From Myxococcaceae bacterium (GTDB taxonomy: Bacteria; Myxococcota; Myxococcia; Myxococcales; Myxococcaceae), in assembly GCA_003818285.1 (NCBI GenBank), contig RPRB01000021.1:1-43066 (forward strand): 43,066 nucleotides of DNA, in the 5' to 3' direction. Shown piece after piece: positions 32,522 through 41,017 of the stretch (positions are counted from its first letter, which is position 1; the number at the start of each line of letters is the position of its first letter). The position numbers were made by a program, and so were the translations under genes. The notes under the pieces are model-generated. The model worked only from the letters and a program-made list of their open reading frames with translations. It searched no databases and was not told the DNA's origin.

Positions 32522-33739
32522 ATGATCACCGCTACCCTCGAAGCCGGGAGCGCGCTCACCCACCTCCAGTGCACCGCCTGCGGGCGCGAGCACGACGCCG
32601 AGCGTCTCCAGAATCTCTGCCCGGATTGCGGGAAGGTGCTGTTCGCCCGCTACGACCTCGAGCGCGCCGCGCGGACGCTGACCCGGGAAGCGGTCGCCAC
32701 CCGTCCCCGCGGGATGTGGCGGTGGCGGGAGCTGCTCCCGGTTCGGGAGGCGAGGAACGTCGTCTCGCTGGGCGAGGGAGACACGCCGCTGATGGCCGTG
32801 CCGCGGCTCGGCGCCCGGGCGAGGCTGAAGCGGCTCCTCCTGAAGGACGAGGGCACGAATCCGACCGGCTCCTTCAAGGCGCGCGGCATCTCCGCGGCGG
32901 TGTCGCGGGCGCTGGAGCTCGGCGCCCGGGACGTGGCTCTCCCCACCGCGGGGAACGCCGGAGGGGCGCTGGCCGCCTACGCCGCACGGGCAGGGCTCGG
33001 GGCACACGTCTACATGCCGGTCGACGCGCCGGAGCTGAACCGGAAGGAAGCGGCGGTGTACGGCGCCGAGGTGGTCCTGGTCCGCGGGCTGATCAACGAC
33101 TGCGGGGCGTGGGTGCGGCGGCGCGCGGGCGAGGAGGGCTGGTACGACCTCTCGACGTTCAAGGAGCCCTACCGCGCCGAGGGCAAGAAGACGATGGGCC
33201 TGGAGCTGGTGGAGCAGCTGGGCTGGGAGGTGCCGGACGTGATCGTCTACCCGACCGGGGGAGGCACCGGGCTGGTCGGAATCTGGAAGGCGCTGGAGGA
33301 GCTCGAGCAGCTGGGATGGATCGACTCGCGCCGGCCACGGATGATCGCGGTGCAGACCGAGGGATGCGCGCCCATCGTCCGGGCCTTCCAGCAGGGACTC
33401 GACCACGCTCCGGCGGTGCAGGGCGCGCGGACCAGCATCAGCGGCCTCCGGGTGCCGGCGGCGGTCGCCGACTTCCTCATGCTGGCGCTGATTCGCCGCT
33501 CGGGCGGGACGGCGGTCACCGTGACCGACGAGGAGGCCCTGGCCGGGATGCGGGAGATCGCCTCCACCGAAGGCGTGTTCCCCGCCCCGGAGGGCGGGGC
33601 GGTCTGGGCGGGGATCAAGGCGCTGGTGGCGAGCGGGGCCATCGGCCGGGACGACCGGGTGGTCCTCATGAACACCGGCACCGGCCTCAAGTACGGCGAG
33701 CTGGTCTCGGTCGAGCTCCCGGTGGTCGAGCGGCTCTGA
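32522..33739 (+). CDS. thrC: Threonine synthase (zinc-ribbon type)
   Basis: A 405-residue fold-type II PLP enzyme forming threonine from O-phosphohomoserine. An N-terminal zinc ribbon has C17, C20, C33 and C36. LGEGDTPLM is the family entry motif, K119 in NPTGSFKARG is the PLP lysine, PTAGNAGGALAAYAA is the substrate loop and TGGGTGLVGIWKA holds the phosphate of PLP. This matches the type of ThrC found with a zinc ribbon in many bacteria and archaea. ATG 32522 is chosen over GTG 32513. Threonine is the precursor of isoleucine, so it complements the ilv genes, although no operon links them. Confidence 0.88.
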   Translation: MITATLEAGSALTHLQCTACGREHDAERLQNLCPDCGKVLFARYDLERAARTLTREAVATRPRGMWRWRELLPVREARNVVSLGEGDTPLMAVPRLGARARLKRLLLKDEGTNPTGSFKARGISAAVSRALELGARDVALPTAGNAGGALAAYAARAGLGAHVYMPVDAPELNRKEAAVYGAEVVLVRGLINDCGAWVRRRAGEEGWYDLSTFKEPYRAEGKKTMGLELVEQLGWEVPDVIVYPTGGGTGLVGIWKALEELEQLGWIDSRRPRMIAVQTEGCAPIVRAFQQGLDHAPAVQGARTSISGLRVPAAVADFLMLALIRRSGGTAVTVTDEEALAGMREIASTEGVFPAPEGGAVWAGIKALVASGAIGRDDRVVLMNTGTGLKYGELVSVELPVVERL

Positions 33740-33770
33740 GCCGACCGACCCCGGTGTTCCACGTTGATCC

Positions 33771-34187
33771 TCAGGCCGCGCGGGTCCGGACGGACGGGGG
33801 CGGGACGAGCGCGCCCGGAAGCACCTCGCCCATCCGTCGCGTCGCGGGTCGGAGCGCCCAGGACAGGGCGGCGAAGGTAAGCAACACGAGAGGAACGGCG
33901 ACCTTGCCGGCCGGATCCCCGACGAATGCATGCGACGCCGCCGCGCCGGAGAGGTCGAACACGACGCCCGCGTAGGCCCACTCCTTGAGGCGCGGGAGGC
34001 CAGGGCTCACGATCACCGCGCCGCCGAGCAGCTTCCACGCTCCGAGGATGGAGGCCAGATAGGCGGGGTAGCCGAGCGCCGACACGGTCTCGATCACGGG
34101 CGCTGCATGGGCGAGGTCCAGGAACCCGCCCAGGAGGAGCATCAGGGTCAGGACCGCCGTGGCGATCCAGTAGGTGGTGGTTTTCAT
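33771..34187 (-). CDS. DoxX-like membrane protein
   Basis: A 138-residue protein with four predicted membrane helices. The order of a first helix (ATAVLTLMLLLGGFLDLAHA), ALGYPAYLASILGAWKLLGG and LKEWAYAGVVFDLSGAAASH is the DoxX_2 pattern. Members are small membrane proteins sometimes linked to oxidative or thiol stress; biochemical roles are poorly known. It diverges from a LysR regulator, a frequent arrangement for this family, and is likely its target. Confidence 0.82.
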   Translation of the reverse strand: MKTTTYWIATAVLTLMLLLGGFLDLAHAAPVIETVSALGYPAYLASILGAWKLLGGAVIVSPGLPRLKEWAYAGVVFDLSGAAASHAFVGDPAGKVAVPLVLLTFAALSWALRPATRRMGEVLPGALVPPPSVRTRAA

Positions 34188-34220
34188 GGGCCCACCATGC
34201 GTCCCGGACCGGAGGCTCGC

Positions 34221-34246
34221 CAGGTGTTACAGATGCGCTTCACCTG
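34221..34246. promoter_or_regulatory. CAGGTG-N14-CACCTG inverted repeat in the doxX-lysR gap
   Basis: Two 6-base arms (34221-34226 and 34241-34246) form a perfect inverted repeat in the 75-base divergent gap. It is a reasonable candidate for the LysR operator that controls both genes, but it is assigned from position and symmetry only. Confidence 0.35.
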
Positions 34247-34262
34247 CTAGGTTTTGATCCAG

Positions 34263-35216
34263 ATGACGGAAGTGCCCGAAACCGCGGAGCTGCTGGCCTT
34301 CAGCACCACGATCGAGACTGCCTCGCTCTCGGCAGCAGCGAGGACCCTGGGCGTTCCCCGGGCCACCATCGGGCGCCGCCTCGCGCGGCTGGAGGAGAAG
34401 GTCGGGACACGGTTGCTCCGGCGGACCACGCGCGCGCTCGCGCTCACCGACGCCGGAGAGGCGTTCTACCGGCATGCGCGCATCGCGCTCGATGCGGTCG
34501 CCCAGGCCGAGGCGAGCGTGCGGCGCGGGGACGGCCCGATTCGAGGCACGCTCCGCGTCTCGGTGCCGCCCATCGAGGCCCCGGGCTTCCATGCCATGAT
34601 CTCCGAGTTCGCCCGGGCTCACCCCGAGGTGCGGATCCACGTCAATGCGTCGACGCGGCACGTGGATCTCCTCCGCGAGGGGTACGATCTGGCCCTCCGG
34701 GCGGGGACCATCCGCGAGCCGGGTCTCGTGGTCCGCACGTTGCTGCGCGATGCCCTGATCGCGGTGGCCTCTCCCCGATACCTCGAGATCCATGGGACCC
34801 CGCGTTCGGTGCGCGCGCTGCGACAGCACCGGTGCCTGACCGGCTTCGAGCGCGGCGAGGTCCCACGGACGAACTGGCCTCGGCGCAACGGGGGGAAGGT
34901 GCGGATCGAGAGCCACTTCGTCTCCAACGATATGAAGCTCCTCGCGGACGCGGCGGTGCAGGGTCTCGGGATCGCCCTGCTGCCGATGACGCTGACCGCT
35001 CCTCTGCTTGAGCGCGGCGACCTGGTGCACGTGCTCCGGGAGAGCATCGGACTGGAGGCCCGCGTCGCGCTGGTGTACCCGGAGAAGGAGCTCCTCCCGC
35101 CCCAGGTCCGGGCGTTCATCGACGCGGTGGTGGCCTGGGCGCCCGGACGCCTGGCGCGAGCCGGGAGCGGGTCGGGGGACCCGGAAGTCAGCGCGGGGCG
35201 AGCTCGCTCGGCGTGA
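34263..35216 (+). CDS. LysR-family transcriptional regulator
   Basis: A 317-residue LysR protein. The N-terminal winged helix-turn-helix reads SLSAAARTLGVPRATIGRRL and RLEEKVGTRLLRRTTR, and the effector-binding domain starts near RGTLRVSVPP and includes EGYDLALRAG. It resembles the CrgA/DsdC-like group that often sits beside a DoxX or oxidoreductase gene. ATG 34263 is preferred to the TTG at 34254. A Ser/Gly/Arg-rich tail ends the protein. It probably controls the divergent DoxX gene; the ligand is unknown. Confidence 0.85.
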   Translation: MTEVPETAELLAFSTTIETASLSAAARTLGVPRATIGRRLARLEEKVGTRLLRRTTRALALTDAGEAFYRHARIALDAVAQAEASVRRGDGPIRGTLRVSVPPIEAPGFHAMISEFARAHPEVRIHVNASTRHVDLLREGYDLALRAGTIREPGLVVRTLLRDALIAVASPRYLEIHGTPRSVRALRQHRCLTGFERGEVPRTNWPRRNGGKVRIESHFVSNDMKLLADAAVQGLGIALLPMTLTAPLLERGDLVHVLRESIGLEARVALVYPEKELLPPQVRAFIDAVVAWAPGRLARAGSGSGDPEVSAGRARSA

Positions 35217-35336
35217 CGGGCGGCCCGGGTGTCGGCCAAGGAACCGGACGGGTCGCGTCGCGCCGCCGGACCGCTCCACGGGCGTTGCGCCGGGCCTCGG
35301 ACCCGGGCAGATCAGCGCAACCACGGAGGAACCGAC

Positions 35337-35768
35337 ATGCAGAGCCGAGCGACCGCGGAGTGGCAGGGCGATCTGATGAGCGGGCAGGGGAAGACCAGCG
35401 TGGCGAGCGGGATCTTCCAGGGTGCGGGGCTGAGCTGGAAGGCGCGGACCGAGGGGGTTGCGCGCACGACCACGCCCGAGGAGCTGCTCGCCGCGTCCCA
35501 CGCGAGCTGCTTCTCCATGGCGCTCTCGCACGGGCTCGCGCAGGCCGGACATCCGGCGAAGCGGCTCGAGACCAGTTGCGTCGTCGAGTTCGGGCCCAAG
35601 GCCGGGGGTGGCTTCGAGGTCAAATCGTCGGCGCTCGAGGTCAAGGGCTGGGTCCCGGGGCTCGACGCCGCCGAGTTCGAGAAGGCCGCCGAGGGCGCCA
35701 AGGGCGGCTGTCCGATCTCCGCGGCGCTGAAGATCCCGATCTCGCTGAAGGCCAGCCTGCAGCAGTAG
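35337..35768 (+). CDS. OsmC/Ohr-family peroxide-detoxifying protein
   Basis: A 143-residue OsmC-type peroxidase. The two redox cysteines are in place: C58 in ASHASCFSMAL and C125 in KGGCPISAAL; E49 in TTPEELLAAS supports the active-site arginine network. Length and order match OsmC more than Ohr. It reduces organic hydroperoxides using dithiols. ATG 35337 has GGAGGA at 35325-35330. It follows the LysR gene by 120 bases and converges on the DUF2911 gene. Confidence 0.9.
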   Translation: MQSRATAEWQGDLMSGQGKTSVASGIFQGAGLSWKARTEGVARTTTPEELLAASHASCFSMALSHGLAQAGHPAKRLETSCVVEFGPKAGGGFEVKSSALEVKGWVPGLDAAEFEKAAEGAKGGCPISAALKIPISLKASLQQ

Positions 35769-35780
35769 GGGCAGGTTCCG

Positions 35781-36827
35781 CTACTGACGGAGCCCGGCCA
35801 GGACCGTGGTGATGCGCTTCTTCTGCACCGGGTCTCTGGCCAGGGTGAGCGCCCGCTCGTAGCTGGCGGTGGCCCCCTTCTTGTCGCCGGTGGTGGCCAG
35901 CGCCTCCCCGAGACTGTCGTGGACGTTCCAGGACTCCGGGTAGTCCTTGGCGTTCTTTCGGAACATCTCGAGCGCCTCGGGGTACTTCTTCTCGCCCAGG
36001 AGCTGGTACCCGAGAGCGTTGACGTCCGTCTCGGTGGCGAGCTTCATCGCTTCCGAGCGCAGCTTGGACGCGGCAGCCGGATCCTTCTTCTCCAGCAGCT
36101 TGGCCTTGGCGGTCAGGTTCGGAAACGAGCGCTGAGTGTTGATCGACTGGTCCACCCACGCCATCGCCTGGTCGGCACCGCAGTCGTTCCTGGTGCACCA
36201 GGCCGCGGCCTGGTTCCACGGTTGCCAGGAGAACCCGGCGAGTCCCCGGAGCTGGCCCTTGAGGCTGGCCAAGGTGATGGCCTTGGTGTCGACGGTGATG
36301 GGGAACGAGACCTGGAGGCGCTCCCAGTGAAGCACCACGTTGGCCGAGGTCTCGGTGGGGTTCTCGAACCGGTACTGGAGGCTCTCCTCGTGCTCGGCCT
36401 GGGTGGGCGTGACGGTGAACCGGGCCGCGTCCTCCTTGGGGTCGTAGGTGAAGCTGCCCCAGGCGATGGAGACGGTGCTGAGGGCGACGGTCCAGGTGGT
36501 CGGCGTGGGAATCATGTGGAGCCCGTACGTGCCGGCGGGGACCTGCTTCCCGCCCACGGTGACCGGGGTGGAGAAGGTGATGGTGGTGTTCTCGTTCGCG
36601 CCCGCGCGCCACGGCTCGTTGTAGGGGACGAGCGCGCCCCAGATCTTCCGCTTCCCCACCGCGGGCCGGTGATAGTCGATGGTGATGTCGGTGAGGCCCA
36701 CTCGCTGGCTCACCGAGGCGTGAGGGCTCGGGTCCGGAAGGGTCAGGCGTGGGGCCTGGGCGAGCGCGGGGGCCGTACCCAGGAAGAGGACGAGGAGCAA
36801 TCGATGGAAGGTGGGGGCGGGGTTCAT
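35781..36827 (-). CDS. Exported DUF2911 protein with C-terminal TPR region
   Basis: A 348-residue protein with a Sec signal (FHRLLLVLFLGTAPALAQA). Residues 25-185 are DUF2911: SQRVGLTDITIDYHRPAVGKR, WRAGANENTTITFS, VPAGTYGLHMIP and a WERLQVSFPI end. The rest is helix pairs including two clear TPR-like units (YPEALEMFRKNAKDYPES and KKGATASYERALTLARD). DUF2911 proteins are common in Bacteroidetes and myxobacteria and have no known activity. The likely location is periplasm or outside. It converges on the OsmC gene, 12 bases apart. Confidence 0.82.
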   Translation of the reverse strand: MNPAPTFHRLLLVLFLGTAPALAQAPRLTLPDPSPHASVSQRVGLTDITIDYHRPAVGKRKIWGALVPYNEPWRAGANENTTITFSTPVTVGGKQVPAGTYGLHMIPTPTTWTVALSTVSIAWGSFTYDPKEDAARFTVTPTQAEHEESLQYRFENPTETSANVVLHWERLQVSFPITVDTKAITLASLKGQLRGLAGFSWQPWNQAAAWCTRNDCGADQAMAWVDQSINTQRSFPNLTAKAKLLEKKDPAAASKLRSEAMKLATETDVNALGYQLLGEKKYPEALEMFRKNAKDYPESWNVHDSLGEALATTGDKKGATASYERALTLARDPVQKKRITTVLAGLRQ

Positions 36828-37033
36828 GGGAGGTCTCCGGAGGCCATCGCGCTAGAGCAACGAGAGACAGCCCACCATCCGGCTGCAGCCGGGTGTCCGG
36901 ACGCTGCAGTGCATCGCGGTGGGCGCGGCGGCAGGGACGCGTCCGGAGGGCGGGACCCAGATCCGCGCTTCGCCCGCTGCAACTCGGTCACGACTCGCAC
37001 GCCGCTTCAGGGCCTCCGGCGACGCGGAGCGGC

Positions 37034-37885
37034 ATGAGCGCCATCCTTCTCGCGCTCGGCTCCGCGCTGGCATACGGCGTCGCCGACTTCCTCGCCGGCT
37101 GGCTCTCGCGCCGGAGCCACTACGGGCGGGTCTCGGTGATCGCCCAGCTCGCCGCCGGCACCGGCGCTCTCCTGGCATCGCTCGTGGTCGGTGGCCGACC
37201 GTCGGGTGCATCCCTCGCCTGGGGAGCGCTGTCCGGACTCGGGGGAGGGCTCGGCACGCTCGCGCTCTACCGGGGGCTCGCGCGGGGCCGGATGAACATC
37301 GTCGCCCCTATCTCCGGGGTGCTGGCCGCGGCGCTCCCTGCCCTGTTCGGGCTGGCCCTCGGTGAGCGGCCCGGGCCGGGAGCGATGGTCGGCCTCTTGA
37401 TCGCGTTCCCCGCGGTGTGGCTGACGGCCCGGACCGAGGAGCGGGCCGGCGAGGGGTCCGCGCCGCCGGCCTCGCTGAGCGTGGTGGATGGAGTCCTGGC
37501 CGGGCTCGGATTCGCGGTGCTCTTCATCGGTCTCCAGCGTGCGGGGCGTGGAGAGGGGCTATGGCCCACCGCGGCGTCGCAGGTGGTCGCGGCGCTCCCG
37601 ATGCTCGCGCTCCACGCCCGGGCCCTCCGCCGTCCAGCGGAGCCCCAGGATGGCTGGCTCCGGTTCGGTCCGGTCCTGGTCGGCGGGCTGGTGGCGCTCG
37701 CCGCGATCTTCTTCTTCCTCGGCACCCAGCGGGGCCTCCTCACCGTGGTCGCGGTGCTGACCTCGCTCTATCCGGCGGTGACCATTGCGCTCGCCCGCTG
37801 GCTGCTCGGCGAGCGCATCGGTCGCTGGCAGGGCGTCGGCCTCGCCCTGGCCGGAGCGTCGGTGGCGCTCATCTCGGCCGGCTGA
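37034..37885 (+). CDS. EamA/DMT-family transporter
   Basis: A 283-residue protein with about ten membrane helices in two EamA repeats. The first repeat ends with LALYRGLARGRMNIVAPISG and the second with GTQRGLLTVVAVLTSLYPAVT and ALARWLLGERIGRWQGVGL, the classic drug/metabolite transporter pattern. It probably exports an amino acid, sugar or other small metabolite. ATG 37034 begins directly at the first helix. It converges on the CHRD lipoprotein gene. Confidence 0.88.
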   Translation: MSAILLALGSALAYGVADFLAGWLSRRSHYGRVSVIAQLAAGTGALLASLVVGGRPSGASLAWGALSGLGGGLGTLALYRGLARGRMNIVAPISGVLAAALPALFGLALGERPGPGAMVGLLIAFPAVWLTARTEERAGEGSAPPASLSVVDGVLAGLGFAVLFIGLQRAGRGEGLWPTAASQVVAALPMLALHARALRRPAEPQDGWLRFGPVLVGGLVALAAIFFFLGTQRGLLTVVAVLTSLYPAVTIALARWLLGERIGRWQGVGLALAGASVALISAG

Positions 37886-37900
37886 GCCGCCGGACGGAGC

Positions 37901-38383
37901 TCACTGAACCTCGCCGCGGATCTCCCCCGGCTTGCAGGCGTCCGTGTGGAGGTTCACGTACCCGGCCCCGCCCGCCTTGAGCGCGGTCACGAAGCTCGGG
38001 AAGTCGGGCGGAGTCCCGGTGCCCGGGGCGTAGTCGGCCGCGGTCAGCGTCTTGGAGAACGGCGAGTCGAGCGGAGGCTCGAAGGGGAGCACCACCGGGC
38101 CCGGCGCCGCGGCGCCGCCAGAGTGGATGTGCCCCGCCGTCACCGGACCGGACAGGCCGGAGTAGGTCACGTTGACCATCACCGAGGAGTTGTCGACAGG
38201 GATGGTCACGGTGGCGTTTCCAGTCGCGTTGACGCCCGCGTCCGTACACGGTGGCGTCTCGTTCGCCGTCGTGAGGGCGAAGTTGAAGACCTTGGGCTGG
38301 GGCTGGGTCTCGTCGTCGCTGCAGGCCACGGCCAGCGCGACCGGAAGCAGGAACACAGGTATCAGGGCACTCTTCGTCGCCAT
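37901..38383 (-). CDS. CHRD-domain lipoprotein
   Basis: A 160-residue protein with a lipoprotein signal: LPVALAVACSDD places a lipobox (AVAC) at residues 18-21, so the mature protein begins with lipidated Cys21. The remainder is a CHRD domain (FNFALTTANETPP, GHIHSGGAAAPGPVV, GYVNLHTDACKPGEIRGEV), a beta-sandwich with His and Asp residues seen in extracellular proteins. Acidic DD after the Cys could affect sorting between membranes. GGGAGG precedes the ATG. The function is unknown. Confidence 0.85.
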   Translation of the reverse strand: MATKSALIPVFLLPVALAVACSDDETQPQPKVFNFALTTANETPPCTDAGVNATGNATVTIPVDNSSVMVNVTYSGLSGPVTAGHIHSGGAAAPGPVVLPFEPPLDSPFSKTLTAADYAPGTGTPPDFPSFVTALKAGGAGYVNLHTDACKPGEIRGEVQ

Positions 38384-38540
38384 TGCGCCTCCCGGATGAA
38401 TCGAGGGCTTCCCTCGACCTTCGATCCGGGCGACACGGGACCTGCGGAGCGTTGCGACACCTGGTCGGTCGGTCATCCGCCGAGCGTTGCCGATCCGACG
38501 AGCGATGCCCGCCGCGGGACAGGCGTAGACTCCAGGGGCC

Positions 38541-39089
38541 ATGCGTTCAGCCCCGGTGGTGTTGATCTCGGGCTTGCTGCTCACGGTTGCTGCAGTGAGC
38601 AAACCGCCGGAGGCGCCCGTGCAGATCTCCTCGTCGAGCTTCAGCCAGCAGGGATCGATTCCCGCGAAGTACACCTGTGAAGGACCGGACACCTCGCCGC
38701 CGCTGGCCTGGAGCGGCGTGCCACCGTCGGCGAAGAGCCTCGCCCTCATCGTCGACGACCCGGATGCGCCGGACCCGAAGGCACCGAAGATGACCTGGGT
38801 GCACTGGGTGCTCTACGACTTGCCGCTGCAGGCCTCGGGGCTCGCCGAAGGCGCGTCCCGTGCGCTCCCCCCGCCAACGAAGGAAGGGGTGAACGACTGG
38901 AAGAGGACCGGCTACGGCGGTCCGTGCCCGCCCATTGGCCGCCACCGGTACTTCTTCAAGCTGTACGCGCTCGACACCATGCTGCCGGATCTGGCGAAGC
39001 CGTCGAAGGCGGATCTGCTGAAGGCCATGGAGGGGCACGTGGTAGGGCAGGCCGAGCTGGTGGGGACGTACCAGAAGGGACAGAGGTGA
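38541..39089 (+). CDS. Exported YbhB/YbcL (PEBP/Raf kinase inhibitor-like) protein
   Basis: A 182-residue phosphatidylethanolamine-binding-protein fold. A signal-like hydrophobic N-terminus (VVLISGLLLTVAAVS) is followed by IPAKYTCEGPDTSPPLAWSG, IVDDPDAPDP, WVHWVLYDLP and GYGGPCPPIGRHRYFFKLYALD, the conserved anion-binding pocket. Bacterial members are of unknown role. One base after its stop a GTG begins the frameshifted cupin gene, so the two were probably co-translated originally. Confidence 0.88.
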   Translation: MRSAPVVLISGLLLTVAAVSKPPEAPVQISSSSFSQQGSIPAKYTCEGPDTSPPLAWSGVPPSAKSLALIVDDPDAPDPKAPKMTWVHWVLYDLPLQASGLAEGASRALPPPTKEGVNDWKRTGYGGPCPPIGRHRYFFKLYALDTMLPDLAKPSKADLLKAMEGHVVGQAELVGTYQKGQR

Positions 39090-39090
39090 G

Positions 39091-39370
39091 GTGACGTCCG
39101 GCGCGCCGTTCGGGCATCCTCCATCTGCTCGAGCCGCTCGGGTCGGAGATCCACACCCACGTCTGGCCCAGCGCGCTCCACGTCCTGAGCTGGAGCGACT
39201 TCGCCCGGATCGACCCGGAGGGGAAGGTGATCGCGGACTCGCGCACTCTGAACCTGCGCCCCGGTCCGGGCGAGGCGATCTGGGGCCCGGCGCTGCCACC
39301 GCACAGGGTGCGGAACGTGGGGGACCGCGACCTGCGGCTCATCGCGGTGGAGCTGAAGTCGCTGCGCTGA
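39091..39370 (+). pseudogene. Cupin-domain protein interrupted by a one-base frameshift
   Basis: From 39113 to the TGA at 39370 one frame reads as a cupin: ILHLLEPLGSEIHTHVWPSA, VLSWSDFARIDPEGK, ALPPHRVRNVGDRDLRLIAV. That frame has no start; an in-frame TGA sits at 39092-39094. A good start is GTG 39091, one base after the PEBP stop and behind AGAGGTGAG, but it is in another frame. Removing one base around 39111-39115 (GGGC) joins GTG 39091 to the cupin, giving a protein of about 92 residues. Either the gene is broken or the base is a sequencing error. The 3' end overlaps the convergent LysR gene by 32 bases. Confidence 0.6.
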
Positions 39371-40355
39371 CCTGGCGTTTCGGGCCGGAGGGCCGCCGGG
39401 TCGCGGCCTCGCGCGGGGCGCTGCCCTGGCGGATCGCCGAGCAGAGCCACGCCAGCCCCGCGTCGGTGAGTCCGCCCGCTGGAAGGATCATCCGCAGCTG
39501 AAATCGCGGGAGCGACAGGGGCGGCTCGATCACCACGAGGCCAGCGCGAGGCCCGTGGACCCTGGCGAAGCTCCGCGGGACGGCGGCGAGCAGGTCGGTC
39601 TCGGCCACGATCGACAGAGCCATGAAGAAGCTCGGTACCGTCAACGCCACCCGCCGTATCCGGCCGAGACCTGCCAGAGCGCGATCCACGAAGCCGCGCG
39701 CGTCGCCGGTCTGCGAGACCACGAGGTGGCTCGCGGCGCAGTAGGAGTCGAGTACCGGGGCCCGGGCGAAGCGATGCCCGCGGCGCGAGACGATGACGAA
39801 GTCCTCCTCCCGGAGCGTCTCCGAGGCGAAGCGGGCCGGGACGGCGTCGAACGGGCCGATCGCGAGATCGAGCGTGCGGCTGTCCAGCTCGGCGCACGCG
39901 GGCTCCCACGACGGGACGCCGGCGCGCCCGTCTCCGGGCGGCAGGAGCTGACGGAGGCGGAGGTTCACCCCGGGCGCCTCCACGCGCAGCCGGGTGAGGA
40001 GCGGCAGGAGAAACGCGGTCGAGGCTCCGTCCGGGGCGCCAAGGGTGAACTCGCGGGTGGAGGTGCGTGGGTCGAAGGGCGTGGAGGTCGCGAGGATGCT
40101 CCGGGCGCCGGCCAGGACGTCCGCCACGGGAGCGGCGAGCTCCATCGCACGCGCGGTCGGCACCACGCCCTTCGGCGTCCGCAGGAACACCGGATCCTTC
40201 AGGAGTCGGCGAAGGCGCCCCAGCCCATGACTGACGGCAGAGGCCGAGAGGTGAAGACGTGTCGCGGCCCGTCCCACGTGCCGTTCCCGCAGCACCGTCT
40301 CGAACAGCACCAGCAGATTCAGGTCGGCACGGGAAAGGTCAATTTCGTGCAGCAT
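39339..40355 (-). CDS. LysR-family transcriptional regulator
   Basis: A 338-residue LysR protein. DLSRADLNLLVLFETVLRER and HVGRAATRLHLSASAVSHGLGRLRRLL form the winged helix-turn-helix (NodD/NahR-like group with a DLNLL start), and the effector domain begins near TREFTLGAPD. The last 35 residues are an Arg/Ala/Pro-rich tail that reads over the end of the frameshifted cupin gene, so the true stop may have been extended. It diverges from a SnoaL-like gene across 141 bases. Ligand unknown. Confidence 0.85.
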   Translation of the reverse strand: MLHEIDLSRADLNLLVLFETVLRERHVGRAATRLHLSASAVSHGLGRLRRLLKDPVFLRTPKGVVPTARAMELAAPVADVLAGARSILATSTPFDPRTSTREFTLGAPDGASTAFLLPLLTRLRVEAPGVNLRLRQLLPPGDGRAGVPSWEPACAELDSRTLDLAIGPFDAVPARFASETLREEDFVIVSRRGHRFARAPVLDSYCAASHLVVSQTGDARGFVDRALAGLGRIRRVALTVPSFFMALSIVAETDLLAAVPRSFARVHGPRAGLVVIEPPLSLPRFQLRMILPAGGLTDAGLAWLCSAIRQGSAPREAATRRPSGPKRQVSAATSAPPR

Positions 40356-40359
40356 GATC

Positions 40360-40374
40360 GTGAAATCATATCAC
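40360..40374. promoter_or_regulatory. GTGA-N7-TCAC palindrome upstream of the second LysR gene
   Basis: An AT-rich island in this GC-rich window holds a 15-bp imperfect palindrome with perfect 4-base arms, five bases before the LysR start and in the divergent gap to the SnoaL-like gene. A T-N11-A type operator would look like this. Assigned from position and symmetry only. Confidence 0.35.
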
Positions 40375-40496
40375 TGGATTCAGTACGAGCGGTGCGCCAT
40401 CCCTGTTCTCGGTCATGGGCCGCCAGACCGCGAAAGAGCTGGCCGCCCGGCCCTGCGAGCGCAGGGCGCGAGGCCGGAGGAGGCAGACGGGCCGTG

Positions 40497-40991
40497 ATGA
40501 CACGCAGAAACATGTTGCTGGGGACGCTGACGGTGGGCGCGACGACGGGAAACGTCGGCAAGTCCGAGGTCGCGGAGCTGATCGAGCGCGCCAAGGTCTC
40601 CGAGGTGGTCTTCATCCAGGGCGACATGCGCAGGTATCTCTCGCTGATCACCCACTCGGACGACTACACGCTCATGGCGCCGTTCGGGGGCGAGCCCCGG
40701 CGGGGATTCGACGCCTCGAGTGCGAGGCTGGAGAAGCTGTCCCACTTCTTCCGCGGAGGGGACGGAACAGTGGAGGTCGTCGAGACCTACGCCTCGGAGG
40801 GGATGGCCGTCCTGGCGATGATCGCCCGGCTCCGGGGGAAAGTGGGCGGTCTCCCGGAGCAGGACTGGCCGCTGCGAATCACCCAGGTCTACCGGCGTGA
40901 CGCGCCGGGGTGGCGCGTGGTGCATCGTCACGCCGATCTCCTGCTGGGCGGGATCAGCCTGGAGCAGGCCGCCGCCCTCGCTCGCGGCTGA
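40497..40991 (+). CDS. SnoaL-like/DUF4440 (NTF2-fold) protein
   Basis: A 164-residue protein of the NTF2-like superfamily. A short N-terminal extension (MTRRNMLLGTLTVGATTG), which could be a weak export signal with RR at residues 3-4, precedes EVVFIQGDMRRYLSLITHSD, DYTLMAPFGGEPRRGFD and ITQVYRRDAPGWRVVHRHADLL, the SnoaL/DUF4440 pattern. Members range from enzymes to ligand-binding proteins. ATG 40497 is taken; GTG 40494 is adjacent. It is divergent from a LysR gene that may control it. Confidence 0.75.
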   Translation: MTRRNMLLGTLTVGATTGNVGKSEVAELIERAKVSEVVFIQGDMRRYLSLITHSDDYTLMAPFGGEPRRGFDASSARLEKLSHFFRGGDGTVEVVETYASEGMAVLAMIARLRGKVGGLPEQDWPLRITQVYRRDAPGWRVVHRHADLLLGGISLEQAAALARG

Positions 40992-41017
40992 CCGGTGCGG
41001 GCTGCTAGCGTACGCGC

